Positions 1 through 11,680 of a stretch of DNA of 64,000 nt are shown here, piece after piece. Source of the DNA: Dendrobium chrysotoxum (Eukaryota; Streptophyta; Magnoliopsida; Asparagales; Orchidaceae). The notes under the pieces were generated by a model that did no database searches, was not told where the DNA came from, and saw only the letters and a program-made list of their open reading frames with translations. A program made the position numbers and the translations under genes. Within the stretch, counting starts at the first letter, position 1; each line of letters starts with the position of its first letter. The DNA lies in NCBI GenBank assembly GCA_019925795.1, contig CM034314.1:19216657-19280656 (forward strand), written 5' to 3'.

Positions 1-1
1 G

Positions 2-1192
2 CGCCGCTACGACCTTAAAATGAATCCCTTGAAGTGTGCTTTCGGCGTCACGTTAGGGAAATTCTTAGGTTTCGTAGTTAGGCACCGTGAAATCGAAATT
101 GATCCTGCCAAAATTGAAGCTATCTTAAATATGCCGCCTCCTAAGAGTCTCACTCAACTGAGATCTCTCCAGGGCAGGCTGGCGTATATAAGAAGATTCA
201 TTTCTAATCTTTCCGGAAGATGTCAACCATTCTCTGTCCTGGCTAAAAAGGATGCCAAATTCATTTGGGATGAGAAATATCAAAATGCTTTCGAAAATAT
301 CAAACAATACCTGACAAATCCGCCAGTTTTGGCAGCCCCTATTCCGGGGAGACCTTTAATCCTTTACACTGCAGCCCTTGACGAATCTCTCGGGGCTCTT
401 CTAGCTCAAATCAATGATGATGGAAAAGGGAATGTCCTCTATTACCTGAGTCAGAGATTACTTCCAATGAAAATCCGCTACCCTGCAATTGAGAAATATT
501 GCCTTGCCTTAGTCTTTGCGGCACAAAAACTAACGCATTACATGCTTTCTCATCAGGTCAGTCTGATTTCTAGTGTCAACCCCCTGAAATATCTTATGAC
601 CCGGCCCACGTTGTCAGGATGTCTGGCTCGTTGGTCTATGATATTGCTATAATTTGAAATTACTTTTATTCCCCTACGTGCTGTGAAAGGGCAGGTCATC
701 GCCGACTTCCTTGCGGCACACCCGCTACCGGCGGAATCTCCTCTAAACAATGATTTACCTGACGAGCAAATCATGAGTTTCGAGGAATCCAATACTCAAA
801 CCTGGGAAATGTATTTTGATGGTGCAGTGTCCTCTCAATGGGGCAAAACACCTCAATCCACTTTTCCTGGAAAAGCTGGAGTCGGTCTGGTTTTCATAAC
901 ACCAGATAAGGAAATGATACATTTTTCCTACCATTTATCAAAACCTTGTACAAACAATGAAGCTGAGTACGAAGCTTTAATAACTGGTCTGGAACTTGCA
1001 ATCCTAATGGAGATTAAAGAGATTAAGATCTATGGTGACTCTCAACTGGTGACCAACCAAGTTGCAGGGACCTATAAAGTTTTGAATCCTAAACTCCTGA
1101 AATATCACCAATACACAATGCACCTGCTCGAGAAAATTCCCATTATAACTATGTATAGGGTTCCTCATGGAAGCAATTCCTCGACAGATGCC
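2..1192 (+). pseudogene. pol: Tat pol fragment: RT C-terminus, RNase H 1, RNase H 2 (start)
   Basis: One frame runs from the window edge to the insertion point, broken only by TAA at 650-652, where a glutamine codon is likely (C-to-T). The first part (to about 650) matches the gypsy RT thumb and connection followed by a weak RNase H. The second part (about 683-1192) is the extra plant RNase H: YFDGA carries the first Asp, NNEAEYEAL the Glu, YGDSQLV the second Asp and STDA the last Asp. The 4-residue DEDD set is therefore complete. The domain resumes after the inserted LTR at 9161 (LAKLAKEF). RNase H removes the RNA strand during reverse transcription; the extra domain's exact job is not settled. 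The track-style start at 683 is a GTG inside the frame, not a true start. Confidence 0.93.
1188..1192 (+). repeat. Left target-site duplication ATGCC
   Basis: ATGCC precedes the LTR start TGTTGACC and recurs at 9156-9160 directly after the LTR end. Five bases is the usual duplication for gypsy integration. Confidence 0.9.
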
Positions 1193-1199
1193 TGTTGAC

Positions 1200-1640
1200 C
1201 TCATTTTTATATGAGCTCAGTAGGATCAATCCAGACCTTAGGATCTTTCCAATCCTTAGGATCAATCTTAACCCTAGGATCAATCTGATCTTAGATCAAT
1301 CCAGATTTTAAGATCAATCTAAATTCAAATCAACCCTGATCTCAGATCAATCAAATTTCTAGACTATTCTAGATCCTAGGATCTTTCGTAGATTTTAGAT
1401 CTTAGGATCAATCTAGATCTTAGGATTCCTAGATCTTAGGATTCCTAGATCTTAGGATTCTTCTAGATTATAGGATTCTTCCTGACCTTAGATCCTAGGA
1501 TTTCCTTAGGACTTTTAGATCCCAGGATCTTCCCAGACTCCAGTCCCTAGGATCTATTCTAGACCCTAGGATTCCCTTAAGCTGATTTGGACCCTAGGAA
1601 CTATTCTAAACCCTAGGATTCTTCTAGATCAATCTAAGCT
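1200..1640. repeat. Degenerate short tandem repeats rich in CTTAGGATC / CCTAGGATC
   Basis: The LTR begins with about 440 bases built from variants of a 10-20 base unit around AGGATC and TAGATC. The same zone is at 12530-12980 in the 3' LTR, so it is a family feature. No clean period is visible because of decay. Confidence 0.7.
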
Positions 1641-2039
1641 TCAATTCAATATAAACTTAATTCAAATCCTATCATTCAAGCTCAAAATCCAATTCAAAAC
1701 CAGACTTCCAGATTCAAATCCAAGGCCAAAGGTCTAAATCCTGAAAGCCTTTTCCAGCAAATCTTTGAATATTTCAAAACCCTATCAAATGACCTCTGAT
1801 TCAAGATCTATTAGTTCCACACTGATGTGACATGTCTCTAGAGGCAACCCTCCAAATTTGAGCTCATTCTGAGGCCTCTAACCCCAGAAACTAGATTAAA
1901 ATCCAAAGACTGTAAAACCTTCAAATATTTATAGTCTATGCCACTAGACCTACCACGCAGTGGATTTTGACCCTGGAGCTTTCTCCAAAGCCTCCAATCA
2001 CCTCCAGACCCTTGATTATGACCTATTGAGCATTAAACT

Positions 2040-2570
2040 GCATTTTGTTGGACTCAATTTGACCCCCAGTTGACCAAGGGTCAAAATGACCAAAATACCC
2101 CTATGGGGTGTAACTGGTCACTTGAACCAAATGACCTCCAAATTAAATGCAGTCACTTCCAGCAAATTTCAAATGTCAAAACAAACCCATTGAACCCAGA
2201 ACCAGCCCCTGGGTCAACCTGGTTGACCAAGTCAACCTAGTTGACCTAGAAGGCCCCTTTAGGGTCAAAATAGGTCATTTTGACCAAATGACCTCCCCAG
2301 ACCTTGGGACCACCTCCATTGGTCTCCAAATATCATTTCAAACCTGTTGAACCCATTTCCAGACCCTGGACCCACCTGGTTGACCAAGTCAACCATGGTT
2401 GACCTCAAAGGCCCATTAAGGGCCCAAATAGGTCATTTTGACCAAATGACCTCCCCAGACCTTGGGACCACCACCAATAGACTCAGAATATCATTCTGAA
2501 TTAATTGAACCCAATCCTTGACTCTGGGTCAACCTAGTTGACCCATTAGGCCCCTTTAAAGGCCTAAGTG
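2040..2570. promoter_or_regulatory. Dense TTGACC/GGTCAA (W-box-like) array in LTR
   Basis: TTGAC cores occur many times on both strands, often as inverted pairs such as GGTTGACCAAGTCAACC (about 2220-2237). The array is repeated in the 3' LTR (13060-13720) and, inverted, in the antisense copy (about 38990-39200). Established: TTGAC(C/T) is the core bound by plant WRKY factors. That the array acts as a stress-responsive enhancer is inference. Confidence 0.5.
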
Positions 2571-3949
2571 GGTCATTTGATTCAAATAACCTATTTAAAC
2601 TCCTGAAACACATCTACCAGATTTCCAGCATTAATTCAAATCTATTAAACCCAAACTCAGATCCATGATCAACCTAATTGACCAAACCAACCCATTTTGA
2701 CCTAAGTACCCCTTAATGTTTTAAGTGGGTTATTTCAACCCATTTAATATATCAAACACCTTTCAAGCTTTAAACTAATTCCAAATCATGGCCTAAATCC
2801 TTTTTATCATGGGCCAATCAAACCTAAGTCAAGTTGATCAAGTCTACTCATTATAATTTGGTCAAATCCACTCAAAACTTCCTACATCATTTTAAAATCT
2901 AACCTCTTGACTTGATGTTCATTTCAAATCATCCCTTAGTACTACTTAGCTGCCATGTCATCATCCATGTGGACTGGTTGACTAGTCAACCTAGTCCACA
3001 AATTTCTAAATGGATAAAGGATGATCAAAGTAGCTCAAACCTTTTCCCAAGCATTCAAACTCTAACACCAAGACATTAAATCATCATTTGATCTATCCTA
3101 CCAGCATTCAAGACCCTTCATTGCCACCTCATCAGTCAACATGACATGTTGACTGGTCAAGCAGTCAAAATAAGGCTAAGGAGTGGTCAAACTTGGTCAA
3201 TTGACCCCCTAAGCCTAAACTCCTCTAATTTAAATCCCTCCAGCAGCTCTAACAAACTCTGGAAGCTTCCTAAAACTCACCTTAACCCTTATATCAAGAT
3301 CAAATGGCTCCTAGCCATTCCACATGCTCACAAAGTGACAAAAACCCCTTTCCACCTCATTTGTACTCTTGTCCTTTGATCCACCTGCTCCCAACAACCC
3401 CCAAGCCATGTGGCAATTATCTAGAAGCTCACTCAATCAATCCTAGCCATCCCTTTGAATCCTAGGGTTTTGAATAGGGCAAAACACCCTATTGAGCTCT
3501 CATTCTTCTTCTAGTATTCTCTCACCACTCAAGCCCTACCAGAGCCAGATTTTTTTTCGTTTAAGCTCTCTAGTCTCTCCTCTACACTTTCTAACCAAAA
3601 CCTGACCGGTCAAAGTGGTTGCCGGCGACCTTTTCGGCGAGCCAAGGACCCAATCCGTCCAAGCTTTTTTTACGTCAATCCAGACCACCTCAGGAACCGA
3701 TTTCTTCAGGAAAAGTATACGAGGACAGTCAACAAGCTCAACCGACCCCTAAACATTCAAAACGATCCATTAAATCAGGTATAAAGTGCAACCCTAGATT
3801 AAGACATATTAGTTTAAATAACTTTCTACTGAGCGCTTTTTAAATCATTCTTTTTAGTCCACATTAAATCTGTTCATGTATGCTATCTATGTTTCAATTT
3901 TCAAGTCATTTGATTTAGTATCTTGGGAGAACGAACGCAAAAAAGGGTT

Positions 3950-4290
3950 CTAGGGCTCAGTTCACAGCTCGGCTGAACTGCACAGGATCTCAGCCGTTGA
4001 TTTCGTAATCAACGGCCGAGATCTAGCCTTCCCGCGGTTCCTTCCAGCCATTGGAGTGATCCCGTATTTCTGATTGTCGTCCGGCTCAATCAGAGCCGTA
4101 TATTCAATCCCGCGCTCGATCGGACGGATATCGCTTGCTGCTGATGCGGATTAGTAATGCCGCGTGGGGTCCACGCGTCTTTTGAATCTGCGGGCAATGA
4201 TTGGTGGCGGCGCCAATCATTGCCAATGATTGGGTGCCGCCACCGCGGTTTGCGACATCCAATCAGCAGCCTCCACGTGTGCTGCCCACC
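3950..4290. other. GC-rich island in LTR with hairpins and a G-box
   Basis: A sharp GC-rich block inside an AT-rich LTR. It has a perfect 12-bp stem (4193-4204 with 4213-4224, arm GGCAATGATTGG), repeated CCAAT motifs and CACGTG near 4275. The block is kept at about 15120-15520 in the 3' LTR and, inverted, near 37440-37600. It could be the core promoter zone or a structured transcript leader; function is not shown by sequence. Confidence 0.55.
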
Positions 4291-4299
4291 GCCAAATCT

Positions 4300-5350
4300 T
4301 CAAAATTAATTAAAAAATTTGTTTTTTTTTATTTTTTTTAACCTAGTTTTCTTAAAATAAATTTTAAATCTTAAAAATATATTTTAAATATTAAAACTTT
4401 TATAAAATTAAATATTTTATTTTAAAAAATATATTAATGCAAAATATTAATTTTATTTTAAAAATTATTTGAATATTAAATATTGAATGTTTTAAAAATT
4501 AATATTCATTTAAACATGATTTAAATATTTTATAAATTTTAAAATTAAATATTAAGACTTTCAAATTACTGAAATAAAATGTTTTAAATGTCTATTTTTA
4601 AATTAAATTAATCATTATTTATAGATATATATATATATATACACATATATATAATCTTTAATTACTTAAATAATTAAATATTTAATAAATATTTATTTGA
4701 AAATAAATTAAAATAATTTTAAATCACTTTAAAAATTCCAGATGTTCTTAAGATAATGTTTGATTTGTTTTAAAATCATTTTTTTTTAATTTTGATTAAT
4801 GTCAAGTTAATTTAAAACTCATTTAATTAACTCAAAACTTAAAAATTTCAAAATAATTTCAAATTAATTCATAAAAATATGCATAATACTTAAAATGTCC
4901 AGATTTCTTTAATTATTTTAAAATTAATTTTAAAATCCTAAACTAAGTTTCTTTTAAATAATTTGAGTTATTTGATCACTTTAATATTTAACCAACATTT
5001 AATTAAATATTAAACTAATTATTTTCAAAATTGAATATTTATTTTTAAATAACTTCAAAAAAAAATCAGTAGGTTTCTCATTTAAATTTCAAATTTATTT
5101 TATTTTAAGTATTTTAAATTTTAAATTTATATTTATATATATATATATATATATATACATATGTTTTAAAATTATTTTAAGAATATACTTATTTTAAAGC
5201 TTGAAATTTGAGAGATCTCTTGAAACTTTAAACATTGATTGAACATACTTGAATAGCATTAATGTGGAATGGTAATTATTCAATGATTAATTACTTAAAT
5301 TAATTATTCATTGAATAATTTGTTAAACTAAATAAATCATTTTAATTTTT
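4300..5350. other. Very AT-rich LTR segment with (TA)n
   Basis: About 1 kb made almost entirely of A and T, with (TA)n near 4627-4657 and 5131-5157. The counterpart is 15530-17110. No coding signal. Confidence 0.7.
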
Positions 5351-8300
5351 GCATGTGTAGGTGCACACACCACCTAGTCTTAGGGTTCTCCTAGACTTAG
5401 GAATTGATTGTAGTTATGTGTATTTATCACGCATATGTTATGTTGAGGGTTAGAGACTTTGATTTGAACCCAATTTACCTAGTGTCATTAAGGAAAATAA
5501 TTAAGGACTCATTTAGAAAATTTTAAAAAATTCTAATAATTAGGATACAATCCTAATTGACTTGAAATTTTGAACATTTGAACATAGAGACATTTTCAGC
5601 CTTAAGAAAAATTCCCACTGAATTTTGAAGTCATTAAGCCCCTTAATTAACCTAATCAAATTTGAACCTTAATTAAGCCCTTAAACTTTCCAGAAATTCT
5701 AATAAATCAAATTTCAATCCAAAAAATACAATTAACCCCTCTAACTGACCAGAATTAAACCCTTAATCAATGAAAAATAAAAGCCCCTTGACTGGACTTC
5801 AAAATTAAGTTTAATTTAGGTTTAATTGAAATCTAAAATTTAATTAAATTAAATAATTAAAAATTCCAGAAAATTTCCAAACACTTGAAAATCACTCCTT
5901 AGGTCATTCCTGACCTTTGGAGTTGATTTCAAGGAGTTTGGAGGTCATTTGGATTCAAATCATAAAAAGGGTCTCTAATTAAACAATTTTGAAAATTCAA
6001 TAAATACTCAAAACTTTAAAAATTCATAACTAATTCAAATGAACTCCAAATTGAGCAAACTCAAAGGCATACAACTCATCCTAAGGTCTAATATTTATTA
6101 AAAATGTTAAGTTTCAGAAATCAAACAATTTTGAAAAAGTCAACTTTTGGTCAAATCTAGTTCAAAATCAAGTCAAAACTTCAAACCTTCATAATAAAAT
6201 GTAGAAAAATCTAATTTTAATGTACTTACTGTCTAACTGATCGTATTAAGGCCTAGTATTTTAATAAAATATTAACTTTCCAGAAAACACTTTAAATCAA
6301 AAAGTCAATTTTTAACCCCTTAATTAAATGATTAAAATAATCCAGAAAATTCCAAAATTCAACATATCATTCAAAATTTCAGAAAACATTAATTTGAACT
6401 TAAAACCAGCAATCAATCAATTCTAATTAAAATTTATCAACCTTCAAACCTTAATCAAACTTAAATTACTTAATTATATCGGGTACCACTGGGTAACCCA
6501 GGCCTACGAGGCTATTAAATTAGCCCCAAGGAAGGTGAAATAAACTTCACAGCCTCGGTGTGCAACAAAGGTGGTATCCAACAAACAATTAAAATCATTT
6601 TTTAAAATCAATTTTAAATAATTAAGATTTAAACTTTAACCTAAATCTTCCCTTAAACCTTCAACCAACTTGAACCTCAAACAACTTCAATCAAGTGCCT
6701 ATCTAGGACATATCAAAACCACATAGCCTCCTACACACACTTTAGATGGTTTGCTAGGACAACCAACTCTAGTCTTAGGCTAGGCCGGTGTTTACTTTTC
6801 TGCTGTATGCCAGATTTTTGACCTTTCACTGCATGCTGTTTGCTAGACATAGAATTGATGTTGATGTGATTGTTTGTTTATTTAATGCATTCTGTGTTGA
6901 TTTGATTGTACGTTAAATCTACCCCTAGGCTAGGGACGTTTTGTACTAATTCAATCTTATGCATGTGGCCATGCTCATACAGGGCATAAACTAAAGGGGG
7001 CAAAAATCATAATTATTAAATTGCACAGATGCTAAGCATGCTTAAGTCCCCCTTTAAATCAAAAAGAGCATGGCCAAGTGTGGCTGGTTTGAGCATTTAA
7101 ATTTCAAATATATTAACTGCTTGGGATGTAAATATAACTGTTGATTATTAGGATAACCCTGCAGGTTGTTGAGTCTAGATTTTTAATTTCAATTGATGTA
7201 ATTTGATTTAAATTGAGTTGTAATGTTTAAGGTGATTTGAGATTGAGATACTTAAACATCCAATTTGGAATCCAAAGAGGAAGGAACATCCCTTAGGGGA
7301 GAGTTCCTATCCATTTGGAGATCCAAATTAGGATGAATTTCAAATATCCAAAGAGAAAAGATAACACACCTATTCAGGGGGAGTTTCTTTTCATTTGGAT
7401 ATCCAGACCCGACGATCCAAGGAGTTCCAAGAAGGCGAAGAAGTGAAGAATCGTAAATCTCAAAGTCACTTGAGTCTTAGGAGTAGAATCCGGGTTGTAG
7501 TCAGTGGTACCCGGCCACTTTACTTTCCTGCAGACCCTGGGTTGTATAATTAAGGGCACTTGCCTATGGACTTTCAATTTGAGCATTTATTTAATTAATT
7601 TAATTATTTAATTGATTTGATTTATGTGTTGATTGCGATTAAGGACCCGTATGCTTTTAATAGTTTATTTGACGTTCTTGTATGTCGATTTTGATTTAGC
7701 CTGGAACCCGATCGGAGGCTCGTGAGGGTACGGTCATTAACTATTTCTATTTAAACAAAATAAAAAAAATTAAGCTCAGATAGAAACTCTAACACTCTTA
7801 AGAAGTAAGCCTGGACTCGCCGGGAGTTTTTCATGCATCATTTTGAACTTTTCTCTACCTTGTTAGGCACCTCCCCGCCTGCGGGTTCTGGCAGACCACC
7901 TGACCTATTAGGGTGCAGTTCTGTCCAAGGGGATGTTGTGCAATCTCTATGATAAAATCTATTTTTTAAGCCTGATTTTAAAACTGCTTCATATTGATTT
8001 AAGCATTTCATCGAGTCAACTAGCATGCATTGCATTAGATACAAATTAAAAATTGAGTCTAAATCTTTAATTGCATTTCCAGCTTAAGCATTTAACCCAA
8101 CATATGTTAAGGGGTCAATTAGGATCTGCTCTAGATGTCGACCCCAATTCTTTAAACCAATCTTAATCAATGTCCCTAACCACTCTACATTTAAAAGACT
8201 TTGACTCATATTTTTTTAAAAGCGTTTAGGTGGTTTAGCTGGCTCCCCAATCCAGGCCGGGATAAGTCCAGGATTGCATTGCATTAGCTAGGTTCTGGGT

Positions 8301-9155
8301 CACTGATTCTCAGTACCCATTTTAGACTTAGGTTCTGAGGCAAATGTTCAATCTTAAGACCTCAATCTTCCGGGAATCTAATTCCCACTTTCTAATAAAA
8401 TTGACCATTTAAACATTAAATATTTTTCAATCTAATTCAAGCCCAACACTTAGGATAGTCTGAGGTGTTTTTGAAGTAATTCAGAATCTCAAAGCACCTC
8501 CTACTCTTCTTTCTTTGACTCCAGAAATAAGTGTTCAATCTTGAACCAATCCCTGTTAAATTTCCAGTCCTTTAAACTTTCTTTGATATCGATCTTTGAA
8601 ATCTTAAATAAAATTCGTATCGTTATTTTAATCGAGAGTTTTCGTAGGAAATTTTTGGTTTCTTACGATGTAATTAACTACGAGGGCTTGCACTCGTAGG
8701 AGATTTAGAAACCCAGACCTGATTTCAAAATCAAGTTTTCAAAACCTTTAATTAATTATCTTTGGGAAATCAAAACAAAAAATGGCGATCGATATTTTTC
8801 ATATCCAAACTATTGATAATGATTGATATCTTCTTTCTTCAGATAGATATGTCAATTATAATCATAGTTCTGATTATGAAATTAATGATCCTATTCAGAT
8901 TAACATAATCAAACAATTGATTAAACATCATTTTGATCTTTCGAGAGCATATGTTGTTTCTCCTTGAGTTTGATTATGACAATCAAATTAAATCCAAGAT
9001 TTGTAATCTGAACCTATTAGAGAACGATATGTTCACCTTTCGAGGTGATATATCATTCATAATAAGTGTTCGATTATAAAATTTAAATTCCAGAAATTTA
9101 ACCTTCCCAAAGAAAATTAAACCTTTTTCAAAACTATATTTTTTCAATCAAAATA

Positions 9156-9160
9156 ATGCC
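9156..9160 (+). repeat. Right target-site duplication ATGCC
   Basis: Second copy of the five bases found at 1188-1192, directly after the LTR end at 9155. Confidence 0.9.
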
Positions 9161-10571
9161 CTAGCAAAGCTTGCAAAGGAGTTTGCTTGCCCAGAAGAAG
9201 ACTTCATCCCTATAGAAGTTCAAGGTCGTCAAGTCCTGTCCCCTGTAGACATGGAGTACCTCAACAATCAATCTTCCCAGGTCCTTTCTACATCTTCAGC
9301 AGTCGACGAAGAAGAAGATTGGAGACAACCAATAATCAAGTATCTACAAGAAGGCAAGCTTCCCCACGACAGGTCTCTTGCCAATCAAATTAAGAAACGT
9401 GCCCTATCATATGCACTAGTCAATAATACGTTGTACCAATGATCGTTCGATCAGATGTGGCTCCGTTGTTTAGACAAATGAGAGGCCCTGAAGATCGTTA
9501 ACGAAGTCCATGCTGGACTGTGCGGTGCTCATCAATCGGGTCCTAAGATGAAAATGAAAATCAAAAGACTTGGTTACTACTGGCCTACGATGATTGACGA
9601 TTACATGAAAATTGCAAAATGTTGTCATCAATGCCAGGTTCATGGTGTGGTTTTACATCTGCTGCCTAATATGTTGCATCCTACGATAGCCTCGTGGCCC
9701 TTCGAAAGTTAGGGCACGGATATCGTCGGGCCAATTGACCCTCCTTCTTCAAGGGGTCATCGCTTCATCTTAGCAGTGACTGATTATTTTTCAAAGTGGG
9801 CAGAGGCAGTTCCACTGAGAAATGTAACATCACATCATGTAATGAAATTCTTTCGTGACCATATCGTATATCGATTCGGCGTGCCTCGCAGAATCATATC
9901 CGATAATGGGTCCGCTTTCAAGTCTAAAAAAATTAATAAATTTACAAGTTGCCACGGTATTGATTGGAGATACTCAACGATCTATTACCCACGGGCTAAT
10001 AGATTGGCTGAGGCCTTAAATAAAACCCTGGTACAAATCATCAAAAAGACCCTAGATGACAATAAACGTCAGTGGGCTGAGAGGTTGGTGGAAGCTTTGT
10101 GGGCCTACAGGACCACATATCGAACCCCGACCCAATCCACACCGTTTGCACTAGTGTATAGGTCCGAGGCCGTACTCCCTCTGGAAATTCAAATCCCTTC
10201 GCTCAGAACTGCAGTCTAGAATCAGATCACAACAGAACAGAATGCATAACTCTGACTTGAAGAGCTTGAGGGTCTTGAAGAACGTCGTCTCCAAGCCCAG
10301 CAAAATCTAGAACTTTATAAAGCCAGAATGGTTCAAGCTCATGATAAGTTAGTGCGACCTAGAACCTTCCGAGTAGGCGACTTGGTCTTGGTTCTTCGGA
10401 GGCCTATCTTAGCCCACCGAAAGCTCGGTGGAAAATTTGAACCAACCTGGGAAGGACCCTTCGTAGTGGAAACAGTCTACGAAGGAGGCTCGTATCAGCT
10501 AGTGGATTGTAAAGGAGATCACCCAATGCTTCCTGTAAATGGGTGATTCCTAAAAAAAATACTATGCTTGA
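9161..10571 (+). pseudogene. pol: Tat pol fragment: RNase H 2 end and integrase
   Basis: The frame continues from 1192. After the RNase H tail comes a linker, then the integrase: a zinc-binding HHCC (VHAGLCGAH and CCHQC, about 9505-9640), the catalytic core with Asp in GTDIVGP (about 9719), Asp in ISDNGSAF (about 9901) and Glu in LAEALNK exactly 35 residues further, and a C-terminal module with the sequence WEGPF (about 10450). In-frame stops break it: TGA 9440 and 9479, TAG 9710 (a conserved Trp changed by G-to-A), TAG 10217, two more near 10244-10252 and TGA 10544. The family ending is still visible after 10546 with a one-base slip in an A run, stopping at 10569-10571. An overlapping ORF at 9187-9393 is out of frame and not real. 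Confidence 0.93.
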
Positions 10572-10865
10572 TGTAGCTCGAATTTCGAATCAATAAAATT
10601 TTCAAATTTTGAATCTATTCAACTCAATTTTGTCCAAGTTTTTCAAAATCCGAAATCAAATTCAAGATGAATCAAAATCAAATCAAATTTCAAATTCAAA
10701 TTCCTCAAATTCAAAAATAATTCAAATTAAATTCAAAACACATCCCAGATTCAAAACTCTTCAAATTCAAATTCGTTCAATCAAATTTCAAATTCAAACA
10801 CTTTCAAATTTAAAACAAAATCAATTCAAAAATCATTCAAATCTCAAATTCCAGAATTCAAATCT
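10572..10865. other. 3' UTR start, TCAAATTC-rich low-complexity stretch
   Basis: Degenerate repeats of TCAAATTCAAA fill this stretch. The open frame at 10609-10998 comes from that composition and has no protein resemblance. Confidence 0.6.
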
Positions 10866-11248
10866 GATCCTCTGTGTGAAGCAAGTTTCCTTCACATACG
10901 ATCAATCCAGACTCGATCCTCTATATATAACAAGTTTCCTCTATACACGATCATCTAGATTCGATCCTATACGTGAAGCAAGTTTCTTTCACATATGATC
11001 ATTCCTGACCCGATCCTCTATATAGAGCAAGTTTCCTCTATATACGATCACCCTGACTCGATCCTCTGTGTGAAGCAAGTTTCCTTCACATATGATCATT
11101 CCAGATCCGATCTTTTATACAGAGCAAGTTTCCTCTACACATGATCATCCAGACCTGATCCTCTATGTAAAGCAAGTTTCATTTACATACGATCACTCCA
11201 GATCCGATTCTGTGTGAAGCAATGCTTCCTTCTCACAGGATCGTCCAG
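10866..11248 (+). repeat. 48/49-bp hairpin tandem repeats (dimeric, 97 bp)
   Basis: Units begin GATC at 10866, 10915, 10963, 11012, 11060, 11109, 11157 and 11206, so spacing alternates 49 and 48. Each has a constant core GCAAGTTTC flanked by inverted arms. The arms differ between units yet still pair in the best ones: TGTGAAG/CTTCACA (units 1, 5), TATATAGAG/CTCTATATA (unit 4), TATGTAAA/TTTACATA (unit 7). Odd units share one stem type and even units another, giving a 97-bp higher order. Established: Tat/Ogre elements often carry tandem repeats between integrase and the 3' LTR. That the stems fold in RNA is inference. Confidence 0.85.
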
Positions 11249-11680
11249 TTTTCTTTTCCTTAAGGTTAGATGTGAGTCATCGTGCTTTCTATCCTTAGGA
11301 TTAGATCCACTAGTGATGGAGTACGCCCTTCGTGGCACCATCCTAGCTTCTTCTAGTTTTCTTTTCCTTAAGGTTAGATGTGAGTCATCGTGCTTTCTAT
11401 CCAAAGGATTAGATCCGCTAGTGTTGGAGTACGCCCTTCGTGGCACCATCCTAGTGTCTCCCGATTTTCTTTTCCTTAAGGTTAGATGTGAGTCATCGTG
11501 CTTTCTTTCCTTAGGATTAGATCCGCTAGTGGTGGAGTACGCCTTTCGTGGCACCGTCCTAGCTTCTTCCAGTTTTCTTTTCCTTAAGGACAGATATGAG
11601 TCATCGTGCTTTCTTTCCTTAGGATTAGATCTTCTAGTGGTGGAGCACGCCATCTGTGGCACCATCCTAGATTTAAAATC
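11249..11680 (+). repeat. 108-bp tandem repeats, four copies
   Basis: Units start with TTTTCTTTTCCTTAAGG at 11249, 11357, 11465 and 11573, exactly 108 apart, and contain GATTAGATCC and a GTGGCACC box. Because 108 is a multiple of three, the array opens long frames on both strands (11183-11665 minus, 11214-11747 plus); their proteins are simply the repeat read out and I do not call them genes. Confidence 0.9.

Larger units (their letters stand above)
1193..9155 (+). mobile_element. Solo LTR (about 8.0 kb) of the same Tat family
   Basis: This stretch is collinear from end to end with 12504-20948, the 3' LTR of the host element: the same TGTTGACC start, AGGATC-rich zone, TTGACC-rich zone, GC island, AT-rich zone, and the same end (AATCAAAATA here, AATCAAAACA in the other). 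It carries no coding region and is flanked by ATGCC on both sides, which is the picture of an LTR left after LTR-LTR recombination. The terminal CA has become TA. Removing it with one ATGCC copy takes out 7968 bases, a multiple of three, and rejoins the RNase H frame. Small ORFs inside (2147-2350, 3146-3379, 3619-3843, 7374-7586, 7838-8044) show no family resemblance and I treat them as chance. Confidence 0.92.

Noticed and set aside
1193..9155. Reading this as a complete nested element instead of a solo LTR
   Set aside because: It has no internal region and aligns end to end with a single LTR.
10609..10998. 129-residue ORF after integrase
   Set aside because: Low-complexity TCAAATTC repeats give an Asn/Gln/Ser/Lys-rich readout that runs into the hairpin array.
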